Notes: a model not told the origin generated them from the letters alone. A stretch of DNA of 64,000 bases from Poecilobothrus nobilitatus (GCA_947095535.1 OX352772.1:41373445-41437444), one strand, 5' to 3'. Positions 1 to 12,177 are shown, counted from the stretch's first letter. Made by a program: numbers and translations.

Positions 1-345
1 CATAAGAATCAAATTAGCAGCCTTAAACTCAATGGAAAACTAGAAAAAAACGACTTTGGATCCAAAAGCTGAAATAAAATGATACAAAACAATAATTTGT
101 ATCACACATATAGCAAGAGCTTAACAGACAACAGAATATAACGGAAGACCAAATTCAAAACAGATATCATGAAGTCGGTGAAGAAGTTCTGGGAACGTTT
201 AGACCTAAGAGAAAAGAGTGGATATCAGAAGAAACATGGGCATCCATAGAAGAAGGTCAAAATAAAAAACAGCAGTTATTAACAAATAATAACACAGAGT
301 TGAGAAACCGGCACAAAGAAATCTGTAATAAATCAAATGTGTGAA
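1..345 (+). mobile_element. Non-LTR retrotransposon fragment (RTE/CR1-like linker)
   Basis: About 165-345 reads in one frame as a piece resembling the linker between endonuclease and reverse transcriptase of RTE/CR1-type elements: a VGEEVLG stretch, then KRKEWISEETW and basic, glutamine-rich sequence ending at a TGA. Neither endonuclease nor RT core is present, so it is a small internal remnant. The upstream 160 bases are probably the same element but out of frame. Clade assignment rests on remembered motif style only. Confidence 0.5.
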
Positions 346-1084
346 AAATCAAACATAAAAGCTTTGTTTGGAATTTCTTTGTTTACGGTAAAATTGCATT
401 CGCCACAACGTATGCAATTCTGCGGAGTTATAAAATCAATTATTTTTAATTTTTAAGAAGCTTAAAGAAGAATTTTAATTTAAATAATTTTTGTTTCTTC
501 TTAAAATCGAATTAGTTTTAAAAATTTAAATTTGATTTTATTAATTGGAAGTAAATTTGAAGATAATATAAGAATATGATAGGATATATAATAATTAAAA
601 GAAAATAAAATTAATTTTGTAATATTTTAGGGTAGAGTGAAAAAATTAAAATCGAAGTGCTAAAATTAAAATATGTAGTTTGAAAAATTGAATTAAATTT
701 GATTAATTGTAAGTAAATTTGATTTAACTAATATTTTAATTTATAATAAGATTTTGTATATATTATTAAATACTTCAAAATTTTAAATTTAAGGATACTA
801 ATGAATTCAATAATGTTATTTCAGGCTCCGCGAGTTAAAGTCCAACGAATTGAAGTCAAAAAAAAAATATATGTATGAATTTTTGGGGTCTTTGTGATAT
901 AATGAAATAACACCCTAATAGGCCGAATGTAGGATTGAAGGATAAATGACATACCAGAAGTGGCAGAATGTATATATTAAAATAACATAGTTAACAACCT
1001 GGCTATAATTTATCTTTCATTTCCTACATATATTTTTATAATGTAATTTTAAATGCCACCCAAATTAATTTGTTTATTATTGGG
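346..1084. other. AT-rich spacer, no gene seen
   Basis: Very AT-rich sequence with many short A/T runs. No open reading frame with recognisable protein character, no RNA gene and no clear repeat ends were found. Confidence 0.6.
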
Positions 1085-1345
1085 GCGTTTCACACTATGA
1101 TTTTTTACGTCATATCTTTTTTTCGTTTGTAAATGTGTTAGTGCGTTTTATTCTCATTTCAAATTATTAATCAAACTGACAGCACGTAAAAATTATACGC
1201 ATAGATATCAAAAGCATATAAATCGTAAATCTAAATATTAGAATTTGGATTTTAATTTGGCAAATATTTACACATAAAATATGTACTTATTTTTTGAGTT
1301 ATGTACGTTTGATAAGTAAAAAAATTTATTTATTCTAATATTCTA
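1085..1345 (+). repeat. Dispersed repeat, copy A
   Basis: Contains ACTATGATTTTTT near its start and, at about 1240-1335, a ~95-base stretch (AATTTGGATTTTAATTTGG, then CGTTTGATAAGTAA and ATTTATTTATTC). The same stretch recurs in reverse orientation at about 8405-8570. Both landmarks keep their order in both copies, so this is a dispersed AT-rich repeat family, probably a non-autonomous DNA element. Its ends and target duplications were not resolved. Confidence 0.5.
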
Positions 1346-1734
1346 TTTAAAGTACTATTTTACTATTACATATAACATACATTCAAACATCGCACTTTTA
1401 ACCAAGAAGTAGCCTAAACTCAATTACTAAGTACCTACTAGTTATTATGTACAATGTACATATTAAAGAACAAACATTTGCGTATGGCACGTAAGTATAT
1501 AATGTACGACATAATTTAGGTACATAGATACATTTCATAATTTTCGAAACATAAATTTTTCTTAAATCTTTAAAAATTGAATGCCATAAAAACATGTTTA
1601 TGTAAGTATTCATAATTTATTATTATAACATTATTTCCCCTATAACCTTACTAAAACAAGCGCATACCATATTTTATTAGAGAACCAGTCTTTTTGTCAA
1701 AAAAAAAACTGTTGAAAAAAATTTTATTAGGAGT

Positions 1735-2600
1735 TTGATGAAATGGTTTTGTTTTGAAATATACATGAGAAAAAAATAATTCCGAGGGATTTTACGATTG
1801 AATTCAAAATCAGGGTTTCAATAATTGGTTTAGTAAGGATTTTAAGGCGGCAGCCCTCACTATATGAAATGCTTTTGTTTTGAAATATACATGGGAAAAA
1901 AATAATTCCGTGGCATTTTAGAGTTGGATGAAAAATAGGGATTATACACTTTTTCCAGAATATTTATATGTATGTGTATGTGAGATTGTGAATTATTAGG
2001 GATTTTAGAGTTAGATTAAAATATTTTTATTTCAGCTTTTTTTTTACATTTTGTTTTTCAACATTTTTAATTCGACATTTTGTTTTTTAACAATTATACC
2101 GTTTCAATAATATGTTTAGCGGAGGTATAGGGCAACAATCCAACTGTTATAAGTGCTTTGTTGTTGAAATGTATATGTAATAAAACTAATTGGAAGGAGC
2201 TTAAGAGTTGGATTCAAAATAAGCCAATCAAAATATTAAAGGGTATTGCCTTTTCCCAGAATATTTATACAAGTGTATATGCAAGATTCTGAATTAGGAG
2301 AGACTTTAGAGTTGGATTCAAAATAAGGGTATTCCGTTTTTCCAGAAAATGTATACATATGTATATGCAAGATCCTCAATTTGGACGGATTTTATAGTTG
2401 ATTTCAAAATGAAAGTTATTTGCCTTTTGCATAATATTTATATTATATACTTATATATGCTAGATTCTGAATTAGTTGGAATTTTAGAGTTGGATTAAAA
2501 ATCAGGGTTATACGCTTTTTCCATAATATTTATATATATATATATGTATATGTGAAATTCTGAATTAGAAGGGATTTTAGAAATCGACCCACACCCATTT
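1735..2600 (+). repeat. Degenerate ~90-bp tandem repeat array
   Basis: The phrase GATTTTAGAGTTGGATT (with variants), followed by AAAAT.AGGG and then TTTTTCCAGAATATTTATA, recurs near 1795, 1916, 2001, 2191, 2299, 2387, 2481 and 2571. Spacing is about 85-121 bases, with one gap of twice the unit. This is roughly nine diverged head-to-tail copies of an 88-95 base unit. The first units also share TTTTGTTTTGAAATATACAT. There is no coding capacity. It resembles a short satellite block or the tandem part of a mobile element. Confidence 0.7.
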
Positions 2601-3499
2601 TATTATTTTTTCCTCGAAATTTTGGAATTGCATAAAAACCTGGATAAAAAAACAAAATAAAAATTCGTTTTTGTAATAGTATTGGTTACAGCATCAAGTA
2701 AATCAGCTAAATTGTTGTTTCAAAAAGTCTTTGCTTGTGCATCCATTTTTGGACATTGGAGACGTTTTTCCTTCGTTTCATACCCCTTTCCAATAAATTC
2801 AAAGTGCTGCAGTTGCGAGATGCTCTTGTGTGAAACGGAGTATTGAATATAATGTATTAGGTATAACTGAAATTGAAATGTTTGTTATATATAAGACCAC
2901 CGAAATGAATATTCAATTTACTTGAATTTTTGTACGTTTCAATTTCTCTTTTTTTTTGCATGAACAATTTCTATCCACTTTTTACAATTTCAGTAAATTT
3001 TTGCATATGTACATACATATATAGGGGCTAGCAAACAAATTTTTGGTCTCGTGGTAAGTGAAACTGCTTATTATAATAGATATACCTTGATTCTAATATG
3101 TTAAGTTAGGAGTAAATGTTTTAGAGTCTTCATTTGCAGGCTATAAAGTGGCTAGGAACAATGGCAAGAGAATTATAAATCATAGAAAATGTTTCTTTAT
3201 AACGAAAAATTTAGACAATGGTTAATCTCACTTTAGGCTTTTCGTTTCTACCACTGATTCATACCAATAACTCTATTAGCTCAGATTCAGCTTCGCAGAT
3301 GTCACAGTCAATGGAGATTCCCCACGTTTTCCAACTCCCAAAAAGGTAACAAAAGCGACCCCACCAACTGCCGTTTCCTCAACCATGATTTATCTAAAAT
3401 ATCTGATTGTAGTAATACAAACAGAGTCGAGTTCAACAACTTCAAAACTCAAAGCTGTCTGATTTCTTGCAAAAGAAGCCAATTCGATCCAATTCTGTG
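2601..3499. other. Spacer, nothing recognised
   Basis: Mixed AT-rich sequence of more normal complexity. I found no protein-like reading frame, RNA gene or repeat ends that I could support. Confidence 0.5.
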
Positions 3500-4150
3500 A
3501 TTTCAAGGAAAAATTATACAGCTGTCCTACAGTATAAATATTTTAGGCATACAGCTAAATAAAATGATGCTGTGGAATGAGCATTTTTTGATAGAACTAA
3601 GAATGCTACCAAATGTTTGGGGTTTTTTAACCGTTGTAAAACATATCTACAAAGCTTACATTCGGTCTAAGATGGAGTATAACTCTCATATATGGACTGG
3701 CGCCTCCCAACTTCTTTGAGTTGTCTTTGAGTTTTCGACAAAGCCCAAAACCATGCCTTACACTTAATTTGCGACCACGTGGAACTAGTAACATTAACAC
3801 CTTTTAACACGTGTCGAAAAATTAGAGCAATTTCACTCTTTTATAGATCGTTTAGATCTTGTACGTAATGGCACTTTGTTCTAATGAAACTAAATCAATG
3901 AACTAAAATCAATTATTCCTCCCCTCAAACAAGCCAACAAGTGCTTATTCCTTTACTGAGGCAATTCCTAGTGGTTTAAAACTGGTTATGGAAATTCCAG
4001 TTTACAATTTATTCAAAAACTATTCAAAAAGAAACTTTTTACTATGTCAACTCTGGGATACCCATGAACATAATATATTATGCTGTTTCCATAAAACATG
4101 ATTATCTTTTAGAAATTTCAGATGTTTTACTTAATTGTCAGAAATATAAT
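3500..4150 (+). mobile_element. Jockey/CR1-like RT C-terminal remnant
   Basis: In several frames this reads as the region downstream of a non-LTR reverse transcriptase. It shows LGIQLNK...WNEHF, then YIRSKMEYNSHIWTGAS, then SFIDRLDLVRNGT, and a weak trace of the lattice before the 3' end (NSLP-like). Frameshifts between the blocks make it a pseudogene. No RT catalytic motif is present, so only the 3' coding part was inserted or survives. Confidence 0.5.
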
Positions 4151-4424
4151 AACAAAAGCAATTGTAGTCAGTGCAAGAAAAAAATAATTTAAGGACTAAT
4201 AAACTAATACTATGTGATAGACCATGGTAAAAAGCGAATCTACGCTACTTGTACTGATATGGACAATGAAGGTTTAAAAACATATTCCTAAGATCCTGAG
4301 AAATTTTGGTTTTATACTGCATGCAAAACAGCAAAACGAAGACGCACATCTATTAACGTTGGGGCAACGACATCGAAAGATCATTTGAACAGAACATCAA
4401 ATAACATAAATGATACTGAAACTA

Positions 4425-4621
4425 TCACGGGTTCGATTCCCGGCTGGGTACAATAATTATAATATAAAATAACAAAAAATATTCATATATCGCAATATGT
4501 AAATACTTTATATATCATAATATCACGTACACCCCACATTCCTACCAGGAAACAGAGGTTATAGGTACCTGGCACACTTATGTACCACGGTACCTGAATA
4601 TAAATAAATTAAAAAAAAAAC
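4425..4621 (+). mobile_element. SINE-like tRNA-derived 3' half
   Basis: ACGGGTTCGATTCCCGGC at about 4428-4445 is an intact RNA polymerase III B box and forms the stem-loop of a tRNA T arm (CGGG / CCCG, 7-base loop). It is followed by an acceptor-like GGGTACA. No A box or 5' tRNA half is visible upstream. The rest ends in an A-rich tail at about 4610. This fits a 5'-truncated SINE, not a working tRNA gene. Confidence 0.45.
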
Positions 4622-4639
4622 TATCAATCAGAAGTTAAA

Positions 4640-5326
4640 AACTATATTAGAAACCAAAACGTTCAGGGTACAGAATTTCAAGCAATCAAAAGTGAAGTTA
4701 GAGAAATGAAGGAATAAATAGACAGCTTAATTGAAGAAAATCTAAAACTACGTAATGAAAATAAGATTCTTGAAGGCAAAGTTCATAGAAACATATTGAA
4801 GTTTGAAAAAATAAAACAGAAGAAATACATTAAGCAACTTGAAATAAGTGGTGTTCCTGATGAGGCAAATAAAGAAAACGCAACACTTATGTAGAAATCG
4901 CAGAAAAAGTTGAATTTGGTATTGAAAATATGAATATTAATAATGTTTATATACATAACTAAAAAGAATTAACACAAATCAGGAGATCCAGGTAAACTAA
5001 TAGTTGAACTTAATAATCTTGATGTTAAGAACAAATTTATGAAAACAATACAATCAAAAACAATAACGAAAAAATTATCGCAAATATTTGAAAGTGATCT
5101 AGATCCTAATAATATAGTAACCGTGGAATATAAAGACAGTGATCAAAATCTTAGTAATGTTGAAGAAGAACATTCAAATAATACAAGTCATATAAACGAT
5201 GTAACAGATAAACAATCAAGCAAAATAACTCACAAAAATGTAATTTATATAAATGAAAGGCTTACTCCACATTTTACATATCTGCATAAACAAGCAATTG
5301 ATCTAAAAAAGGATAATACAGTCTGA
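4640..5326 (+). pseudogene. ORF1 remnant of a non-LTR retrotransposon
   Basis: The first part reads as a charged coiled coil with a LEISGVPDEANKENAT block, the usual layout of non-LTR ORF1 proteins. After a stop and frame change, 5039-5326 encodes 95 residues ending in VIYINERLTPHF.YLHKQA, which resembles the C-terminal nucleic-acid-binding block of CR1/Jockey-like ORF1 proteins. Several stops break it. It is directly upstream of, and on the same strand as, the RT remnant at 5745-7700, so both belong to one element. Confidence 0.55.
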
Positions 5327-5744
5327 TATTTGTCATTTGTGTAAGGCTCTTTATCTGGAAATTTAAAAGTAGCGACAGATATCGTGCTATTATAATTGGA
5401 TTTTCACCCAACAACCGAACATTTTCCACCCACTTTATTTAAGGAAATTATTAAAAAAGGCAATATTAGGCACTAAATAATTGAATTAATTTTTTTAAAT
5501 AGGTATTCATACCATAAAATCTTTTAAAAATAATAATCAATTAAATATCAATTAATAATCAATTAAATATCTTTTAAATATCAATTCAAAAATTTAACTC
5601 TACAAAAATATGAGTACATAAAATAAAATATTACTAAAATTTAGAGTCATTTAAAAAATAGTATTGCAATTTAAAATTTTATTCATAAAAGGATTATTCT
5701 ATTTCATATAAGTACATGAATATTCTATTTACAATTAATGTAGG

Positions 5745-7700
5745 TTATGCGTCAAGTCAAATGACATAAATGAAGCTGCGAGCGAATTGACAGCTAAGTG
5801 TAAAAATGTAATTGAAGGTGCTACCGTTGTGAAGAAAATATGTAGTAGTAGAAGGAAATACACAGAGCCTTGGATAGATAGGGAATGTGTTGAGTTAATA
5901 CGAAGAAAAAGCTATTGGTATAAAAACACATTCAAACCGAGAATCTGAATATACTAAATCAAAATATAAATATTGGCTAAATAGAACAACAAACATAAAC
6001 AGAAAGAAAAAAGAAGAAAATTATAAAAAACAGTTTAAAAAGCAGGAGATGGATGACGTGGTGTTATATAAAAAAAAATTATGAACACCACAAATAAAAA
6101 AATAATCAAAATTTTAAAAATAGAAATACAATACAGGAAGCAGAAAAAGTTGATAAACTCAATATATTTAACAAATTCTATGCGAAAATAGGAGAATATA
6201 AAATAAATAAGTGCAAGAATATCTATATGCCTAAAAATGAGAACAGTAAAAATTTTAAAAAATATATAATAAAAAATATAATACTTTAGTAAATGGTCTC
6301 TCTAATACTAAATCTGCAGGACTAAACAAAGTCTCAACAAATTTCATCAAAATAATGAAAGATGAAATGGTAAACAATATAATAGTGTTAATAAATAAAT
6401 CACTAACTGAAGGAATAATGCCATTATGCTTAAAAATGAATAAAATAATTCCTATATATAAGAACACAGGCAGTGAGGATGAAGTAGAAAACGTTAGACC
6501 TATGTCTATTGCTTCAGTGTTTAGTAAGCTTATTGAAACCGTTGTAAACAAGCAGCTTACTGAACATTTTTATAAGAAAAACTTAGTTTGTAAACAGCAA
6601 TATGGTTTCAAGCTAAATTCAAGTGCAGAAGCAGCACTATTTGATGTTGTATCGGAAATCCATTGTAGGTTAGATAAAAATTATATTTGATAAAGAAGTT
6701 GCCGTATTCTTCGACGTGAAGAAGGCTTTCGACACAGTTGAGCGGAAAATATTGCTTAGAATACCATTTGAAAATGGAATAAAAGGAAAAGAGTATAATT
6801 GGTTTTAAAAGAGTATAATTGGAAGCTATTTATTCAAGAGAGTACAATATGCAGAATACGACGAAAGTGAACTACAAGATGTTGAATATTGTGTTATACA
6901 GGGTAGTTCATTAGGACCTACTTTGTTATCATGCTATATAAATAGTTTGCTAAAAATAAATCTCACTGGTAAACCATTTATGTATGCAGATGATCTTGTC
7001 ATAATTTACACAGATAGATCATGTCACAGATTAGAATGTGTAGTATTCTACAATGGATGAATTACATAAACTCGAGATTAACACCAGTAAAACTAAATAC
7101 ATAATATTTAAAAGGAAATCAACAGATAATATTGACATTCATTACAATGGTTGCTAACTAGAGATGGTGAAAAGCTACAAATATCTAGGGATTATGATAA
7201 ATGAAAAATTAACTTGGGAGCAGCATATTGAAAATGTAATAAAAAAAGCAAGGAGAATAACAGGAATCTTTAGACTCATAAAAAAAAGTACCACATACAT
7301 TTAAAAAATATGTGTATTACAGCATGTTCACAGCTCAATTACAGAAAATACAAAATAAATCGTATAAAAAATCTATATGGCTACAGTAACAGAAAGGCAA
7401 CATAAAAAATACATACAGAAAATAAAACTTTACAACTGAATTTGCTCATAAAAAGTAAGCTTATCACACAAATACACTACATAATCACGAAATCATATTA
7501 ATACAAACATCATCCAATCTCTCAATAGAGAAGTGCATGGGTACTCCATTAGAAATGCAGATCGAATAAGAATAAAATCATCCTCAATTAGATTCAATAA
7601 ACATGATACTGTTTACAACACTGCGTTTAAATTGTACAATGAATTACAAACAGAAATAAAAGAAATCACAAAATTATCTAAATTAAAAGCCATGTAAAAG
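5745..7700 (+). pseudogene. ORF2 (linker + reverse transcriptase) of the same non-LTR element
   Basis: 5755-5950 encodes the linker (PWIDRECVELIRRKSYWY). 6355-6690 encodes the RT N-terminal part (IIPIYKNTGS, NVRPMSIASVFSKLIE, QYGFK). After a frameshift comes VFFDVKKAFDTVERK, then QGSSLGPTLLSCYIN, and the catalytic YADD at 6983-6994. The thumb region and 3' coding end follow to about 7690. The endonuclease expected between ORF1 and the linker is almost completely absent, so about 600 bp were deleted. Multiple frameshifts make it dead. Confidence 0.75.
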
Positions 7701-7925
7701 AATTATGTATGAATCAAATATAAAAAATTAAACTAATTTAAACTGAATAGCATAATATTGTTATTGATGATTAACTTGTTTGTAAATAAGTTTTGTGAAT
7801 TAGTTATTAGTTTTTAAGTAAAATTGGACTGATATTTTGTGATTAAATTTTTGGTATATAAAATCCTACACGAGCAAATGAGCTCTTTTGGGATGAAATA
7901 ATAAATCAATAGATAAATATAAATA

Positions 7926-8594
7926 AATAATTAAGGCGGGATATATATTTATGTAGATTTTGGAGTTGTATGAAAGCTACTCGAATCTGTTGCCTCCAAC
8001 CAACCAACCAAATTTTCACAGAAGTTATTATTATAAAACTTGATCATCTTTTACAAGATTTCAGATGCCTAGGTAGCTTAATTATGTTCTAATATAAGCA
8101 AGCTATCTGAACCTACTGCTCTAGCACAACCAAATTTTACAGAAGTCATTCAACTTGACATCTTTTCACAATTTCAGATATTTAGCTTTAATAGACACTA
8201 AGTTACTTACATATCAAGAAAGAAGTTGTAAGGCAGTTAGTCAAAACCGACGGTCGAACTTGCTGGATTTAAATAGCGAAACTAACAATTTTATAAAAGT
8301 GACGTAAAAAAATTTCAGAATCCCAGCTCCTTTATTTTTTGAGTTATATAGCGGACGAACGGAAGTGGAAGACTTAAAAAAGAGAGTTTTTAAATAGAAT
8401 ATGAGAATAAATAAATTTTTATTGTTACTTATCAAACGAACATAACTACATATTTACAATAAGTACATATTTTAAGTGTAAATATTTACCAAATTAAAAT
8501 CCAAATTCCAATATCTATGATTTATTTACTTTTTTGATTTGATTTGATGAAAAAAAAGTGATTTAAAAAAATCATAGTTTAGAACACTATCTAT
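7926..8594 (-). repeat. Spacer plus dispersed repeat, copy B (inverted relative to copy A)
   Basis: The first ~450 bases hold nothing I recognise apart from short phrases such as AGATTTTGGAGTTG that recall the tandem repeat at 1735-2600. From about 8405 to 8590, read on the minus strand, the sequence follows copy A (1085-1345): ACTATGATTTTTTT, then AATTTGGATTTTAATTTGG, then CGTTTGATAAGTAA, with an internal deletion. Its outer end touches the left BEL LTR, which may have inserted into it. Confidence 0.5.
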
Positions 8595-8990
8595 TGTTGC
8601 AACAAAACAATCAATCATTGTACTTGGACATACACAATACACAAAATCTATGTATGTACATATATTTGTATGTACACTTAGTTGGTTTGATTGATACATA
8701 TGGGTATTGTGTAGACTAAGTGGGATGATTTGCAGTACAGTACAGTAATGAGATGATTTTTCTAGATTTTTTAGTCGTAAAAAAGACTTCGTGGCTGAAT
8801 AACTTATAATTAAAAAAAAAAAATAGATATAAATTTAAATTCAAAGATATATTTGGAATAATGAATAAGATTTTTATGAAAGCAAATTTGTAGTTTAAAA
8901 AAAACAATAAACAATTTGTTAAAAAAGTTTCCTGTATCGCACTTAAATTTATCTCATATATTTTTAGATATCTGTAAATTCTTGAATATA
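8595..8990 (+). repeat. Left LTR of the BEL element
   Basis: Starts TGTTGC. It shares with 15542-16350 the ordered phrases ATCATTGTACTT, AATACACAAAATCTATG, TATTGTGTAGACTAA, GATGATTTGC, CAGTAATGAGATGATTTTT and AGATTTTTTAGTCGTA, then CTGAATAACTTAT. Homology fades after about 8840, so the 3' border and primer-binding site are uncertain. Confidence 0.6.
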
Positions 8991-9039
8991 GATAGTATAT
9001 ATCGTTGGAATATAATGGGAAATGAAAAGGAAAGTATAT

Positions 9040-9900
9040 AATGGGACATTGAACAAATTATTAAGCAACTAAATGAATATCGAACCATTAGAAAAACTTC
9101 AAAGGCATTCACAAGAATTAGAAAGGTTGTAGAAGAAAAATCTAGAAATTTAGAGTTGGCAGAATTTGAATGTCGTTTAGGGATATTGAAATCCTATTTC
9201 AAACTAAGTGACTCAGAAGAACATGACATGGTAAGAGCTGAAGTTGAGGATACATATATTTCTACAAAAACAAAATTCAGATGTTAATAATACCTCTTAA
9301 GAACTCGTCAGTTGATTTGAATAGAAGTATAATTCATCCTACACAGGCTACTACTCCACATCTACATTATTTTGAAGGAAATTATTCAGAATTCCAAATT
9401 TTTTATAGCTTGTTCAACGAGTTAATTCACAGAAACGTAAATTATTCTCCAATGGAAAAATTTAATGAATTAAGAAATCACTTACGTGGACCTGCTCTGG
9501 CAGCTATTAGCAAATTGGAAATCAATGCCACTAATTATTCGGAGGCTTTAAAATTGTTAAAACAAAGGTTTGACAACAAAAATCTCATTTTTCAAGAACA
9601 TATTTATGGACTTTTCAATTTGGGAAAAGTTGATAAATTAAATTCCAAACAATTACGTAAACTAATTGATACCGTTACTTCTCATTTTAGTGCTTTGAAG
9701 TCCTCTGGTTCTTGTGAAGAAATCTTAGAAGCAATCTTAATTTATTTGGTTAATCAAAAGGTAGATAATGAAACAAAATAACGTTTGGAAGAAGCGATTG
9801 ATTTTAGATTGATCTTAAATAAACGGTGTCAAAATTTAGAAGCCCATCAAGCTCTGAATTGTGAAGATCAAAGGGGAGTAACAAATTAAAAAACTCAACG
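9040..9900 (+). pseudogene. BEL/Pao gag remnant
   Basis: 9050-9280 reads as the gag N-terminus (EYRTIRKTSKAFTRI, then FECRLGILKSYFKLS). After a stop it continues at 9281-9781 in 166 residues with the DUF1759-type core: LHYFEGNYSEFQIFYSLF, then FNELRNHLRGPALAAI, then EALKLLKQRFDN. The DFRLILNKRC block follows the next stop. Zinc knuckles are missing here but appear inverted at 12.0-12.17 kb, so gag breaks exactly where the flipped segment begins. Confidence 0.75.
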
Positions 9901-9957
9901 TCACTTCCAGTGAAACAAATTTTAATTAGTTTTTTAATAATTTAAGTAATTTTAATT

Positions 9958-10363
9958 ACATTTTTAATTACTTTTATTTCTTTAAATTCAATATTTATTA
10001 TTCCTACTTTATAAAAACAACTTGAAACTTATAACTCAAAAATTAAATGAAAGAAAATCAAAAGTATTACTAAGAAAACTTTTTCTCTAAAAATAAATAT
10101 ATCAATTTTTAACAAATATGGTTTCATAACACCTGAAAAAACGATATACGATAAATTTAAAACGATATTTGATATTTGATATATGACACTCGTAATAAAT
10201 GTGATGGATATAACCACCGTAAGCTCTATAAGAAGCATTTGAAAATCCATGAATTTCAATACATTTGCTGTTTGGATCTGAAACAACACATCGAGAAAAT
10301 CTAATAGTATTAATTTGTTTTAATTTGTTTAAATATGTGGACCACATTTCATGCAGATTCAAA
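9958..10363 (-). repeat. Left arm of a ~405-bp inverted repeat
   Basis: This arm is the near-identical reverse complement of 12178-12582. It contains the terminal part of the Harbinger element (9958-10199, with ACACTCGTAATAAA at 10186-10199) fused to BEL RNase H sequence (10200-10363, minus-strand reading with IEIHGFSNASYRAYGGYI). Both arms carry the same Harbinger/BEL junction, so the duplication happened after the Harbinger insertion. Confidence 0.8.
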
Positions 10364-12170
10364 CGTAGCGATTCATCCCATTTGAATATTAATTTCTATA
10401 AAGGCTGCATGCAAATTTTTACTTGCACAACAATTGGATTAATAACCCGAGTGGATCGAACAGCTGTGACATTTGAGACAACACTACTCGTTTGCTTATT
10501 TTAGAAAAAAATTGGTAATTTCATATGAAAAATTAAACTCATCTTCGACCGAACATCATACCCAATGTTTTTATAATATCAGTATCCACTATTCTTAAAA
10601 TTTTTTATTTTTCAGTTTCAGGAATTTCTGCTAAAAAACTGCTTTCATTTGAGTACCATTTTTTCAATTCAAAATTTCCACATTTTAACAAGCTTGTCAC
10701 TTCATCTCGTATTTCAAATAATTCTTCAACCGACCCACGAGCACTAATCAGATCATCAACATAAAAAGAAGATTTAATGAATGCTGCTAACATTATGGGA
10801 ACTGACTTTTATATTTTTCAGCTAACCAATTTAATGATTTTGTCGCCAAGTATGGAGCCAAAGTAGTGCCATAGGTGGCAGTATTTAATCGATATGTTCT
10901 AAATACTTCATCAGGATTTTCTCTAAATAAAACACATTGGTACATTCTGTCTTTCGGAAATACTATTACTTGCCTGAACATTTTTACAATGTCAGCTGAA
11001 AATTGCGTATTTGTGATGACGATATTTTAAAAGTATTGAAAACAAATCATTTTGTACAGTTGGCCCCTTCATTAACACTTCGTTTAAGGAAACATTAGTC
11101 GATGATTTGCAACTGCAATCAAACACAAACTGAAGTTTTGTGTTTGATGATTCTGGTTGAATTACATGATAATGAGGTGCATATATTTCACATTTTTAAG
11201 TTTTGCGCTTGGAACAAGTTCATATAATTCAATCTCCAAATTACTAAATCGTTTTTCAGCAATACATTTAGTTTCAACCAACAAATGTAGATTAAGTTTA
11301 AATGGTAATTTTACTATGATCGAAGAAAATTTTATATGTTGCACATTATTTTCAAAAATCTCCTCGCATTTTTTATGTTCTTCAGTGTATTTAATTTCAT
11401 TTTTTGAAATGTCTTCTAATTTGCAGAATTTTTCTACAAGTTGATTTAATTGGGACAGCTGATATATCACTTTACAATATTTTGTTTTAATTTTTGCTGA
11501 AATATCAAATTTACCAGAAACGATCCATCCTAACAATTTTTTCTGAAATATCACATTTTTGTCCAGGTTAAACACCAGTAATTCCTGGTATAATAAAAGC
11601 TTCAAAATTTGCTTCATAGTTTTTTATTCTGGATTTCATTAAAATCGACGTTTTAAATTTAAAAGTGGAACTTATACCATCTATTCCGCTTACTTCCGTA
11701 ATGTCTTTTTCATTTTTTAATTTCAATCGCTAAACAAAGGGTTCACATACAAAATATAGCTGAGAAGATGAATCAAGCAGTATTCTAGCCGTTTGATAAT
11801 TACCAGAGATGTCTCGAACTTTTACCAGAGCTGTTGCCAAAAAACAATAACCAGATGATGTTTCAGTAAAAGTATTTAATGATAAATGAAAATTTTCTAC
11901 TACAGTACTATCAACCTTTGATTCGTTAGTTTCATTTTCACCTTCAATATTTTGATTTCCACGATGTAATAATTCATGATGCAAACCACAACATTTTTAA
12001 CAATTTGAACCAGTACAATTTTACCATGTGTCCTTTTGTCAAACATAATATGCACAAGCCCATTTTTTTTTACCAATCTAAATTTATCGCCGAATTGCAT
12101 GTTTTTGAAATTATATCCATTGAGAAATAAAATAAATAAATTTGCATGCGATTTTCTCTTACAGTACAAA
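10364..12170 (-). pseudogene. BEL/Pao gag C-terminus, protease and reverse transcriptase, inverted
   Basis: On the minus strand from 12170 downward come CCHC-like knuckle remnants ending in HHELLH. Next is a DUF1758-type aspartic protease (11984-11730; active-site block ILLDSSSQ, where a DSG triad is usual, here DSS). The protein before RT follows (11617-11162; EEHKKCEEIFENN..., KLPFKLNLHLL). RT comes last (11160-10600) with LNEVLMKGPTVQNDL, ADIVKMFRQV and the catalytic FYVDDLI at about 10755. QLFDPLGLL at about 10480 leads into RNase H. Frameshifts and stops occur throughout. Gag lies on the opposite strand, so this block is inverted. Confidence 0.75.
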
Positions 12171-12177
12171 CACGAAT

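Larger units (their letters stand above)
4640..7925 (+). mobile_element. Non-LTR (CR1/Jockey-like) retrotransposon, internally deleted
   Basis: ORF1 remnant, linker, RT and a 3' untranslated tail run in order on one strand. The tail contains GAGCTCTTTTGGGATGAAAT and ends in an ATAAATA-rich terminus near 7925. The order and shared orientation support a single insertion of about 3.3 kb that lost its endonuclease and decayed. Target duplications were not found. Confidence 0.6.

Noticed and set aside
1398..1613. 71-codon minus-strand frame
   Set aside because: AT-rich low-complexity sequence rich in Tyr and Ile, with no family features and no nearby exon signals.
4428..4445. Functional tRNA gene
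   Set aside because: Only the T arm and B box are present; no D arm, anticodon stem or acceptor pairing exists upstream.
5039..5326. Small host gene of 95 codons
   Set aside because: It matches the C-terminal block of non-LTR ORF1 and lies directly upstream of linker and RT on the same strand.
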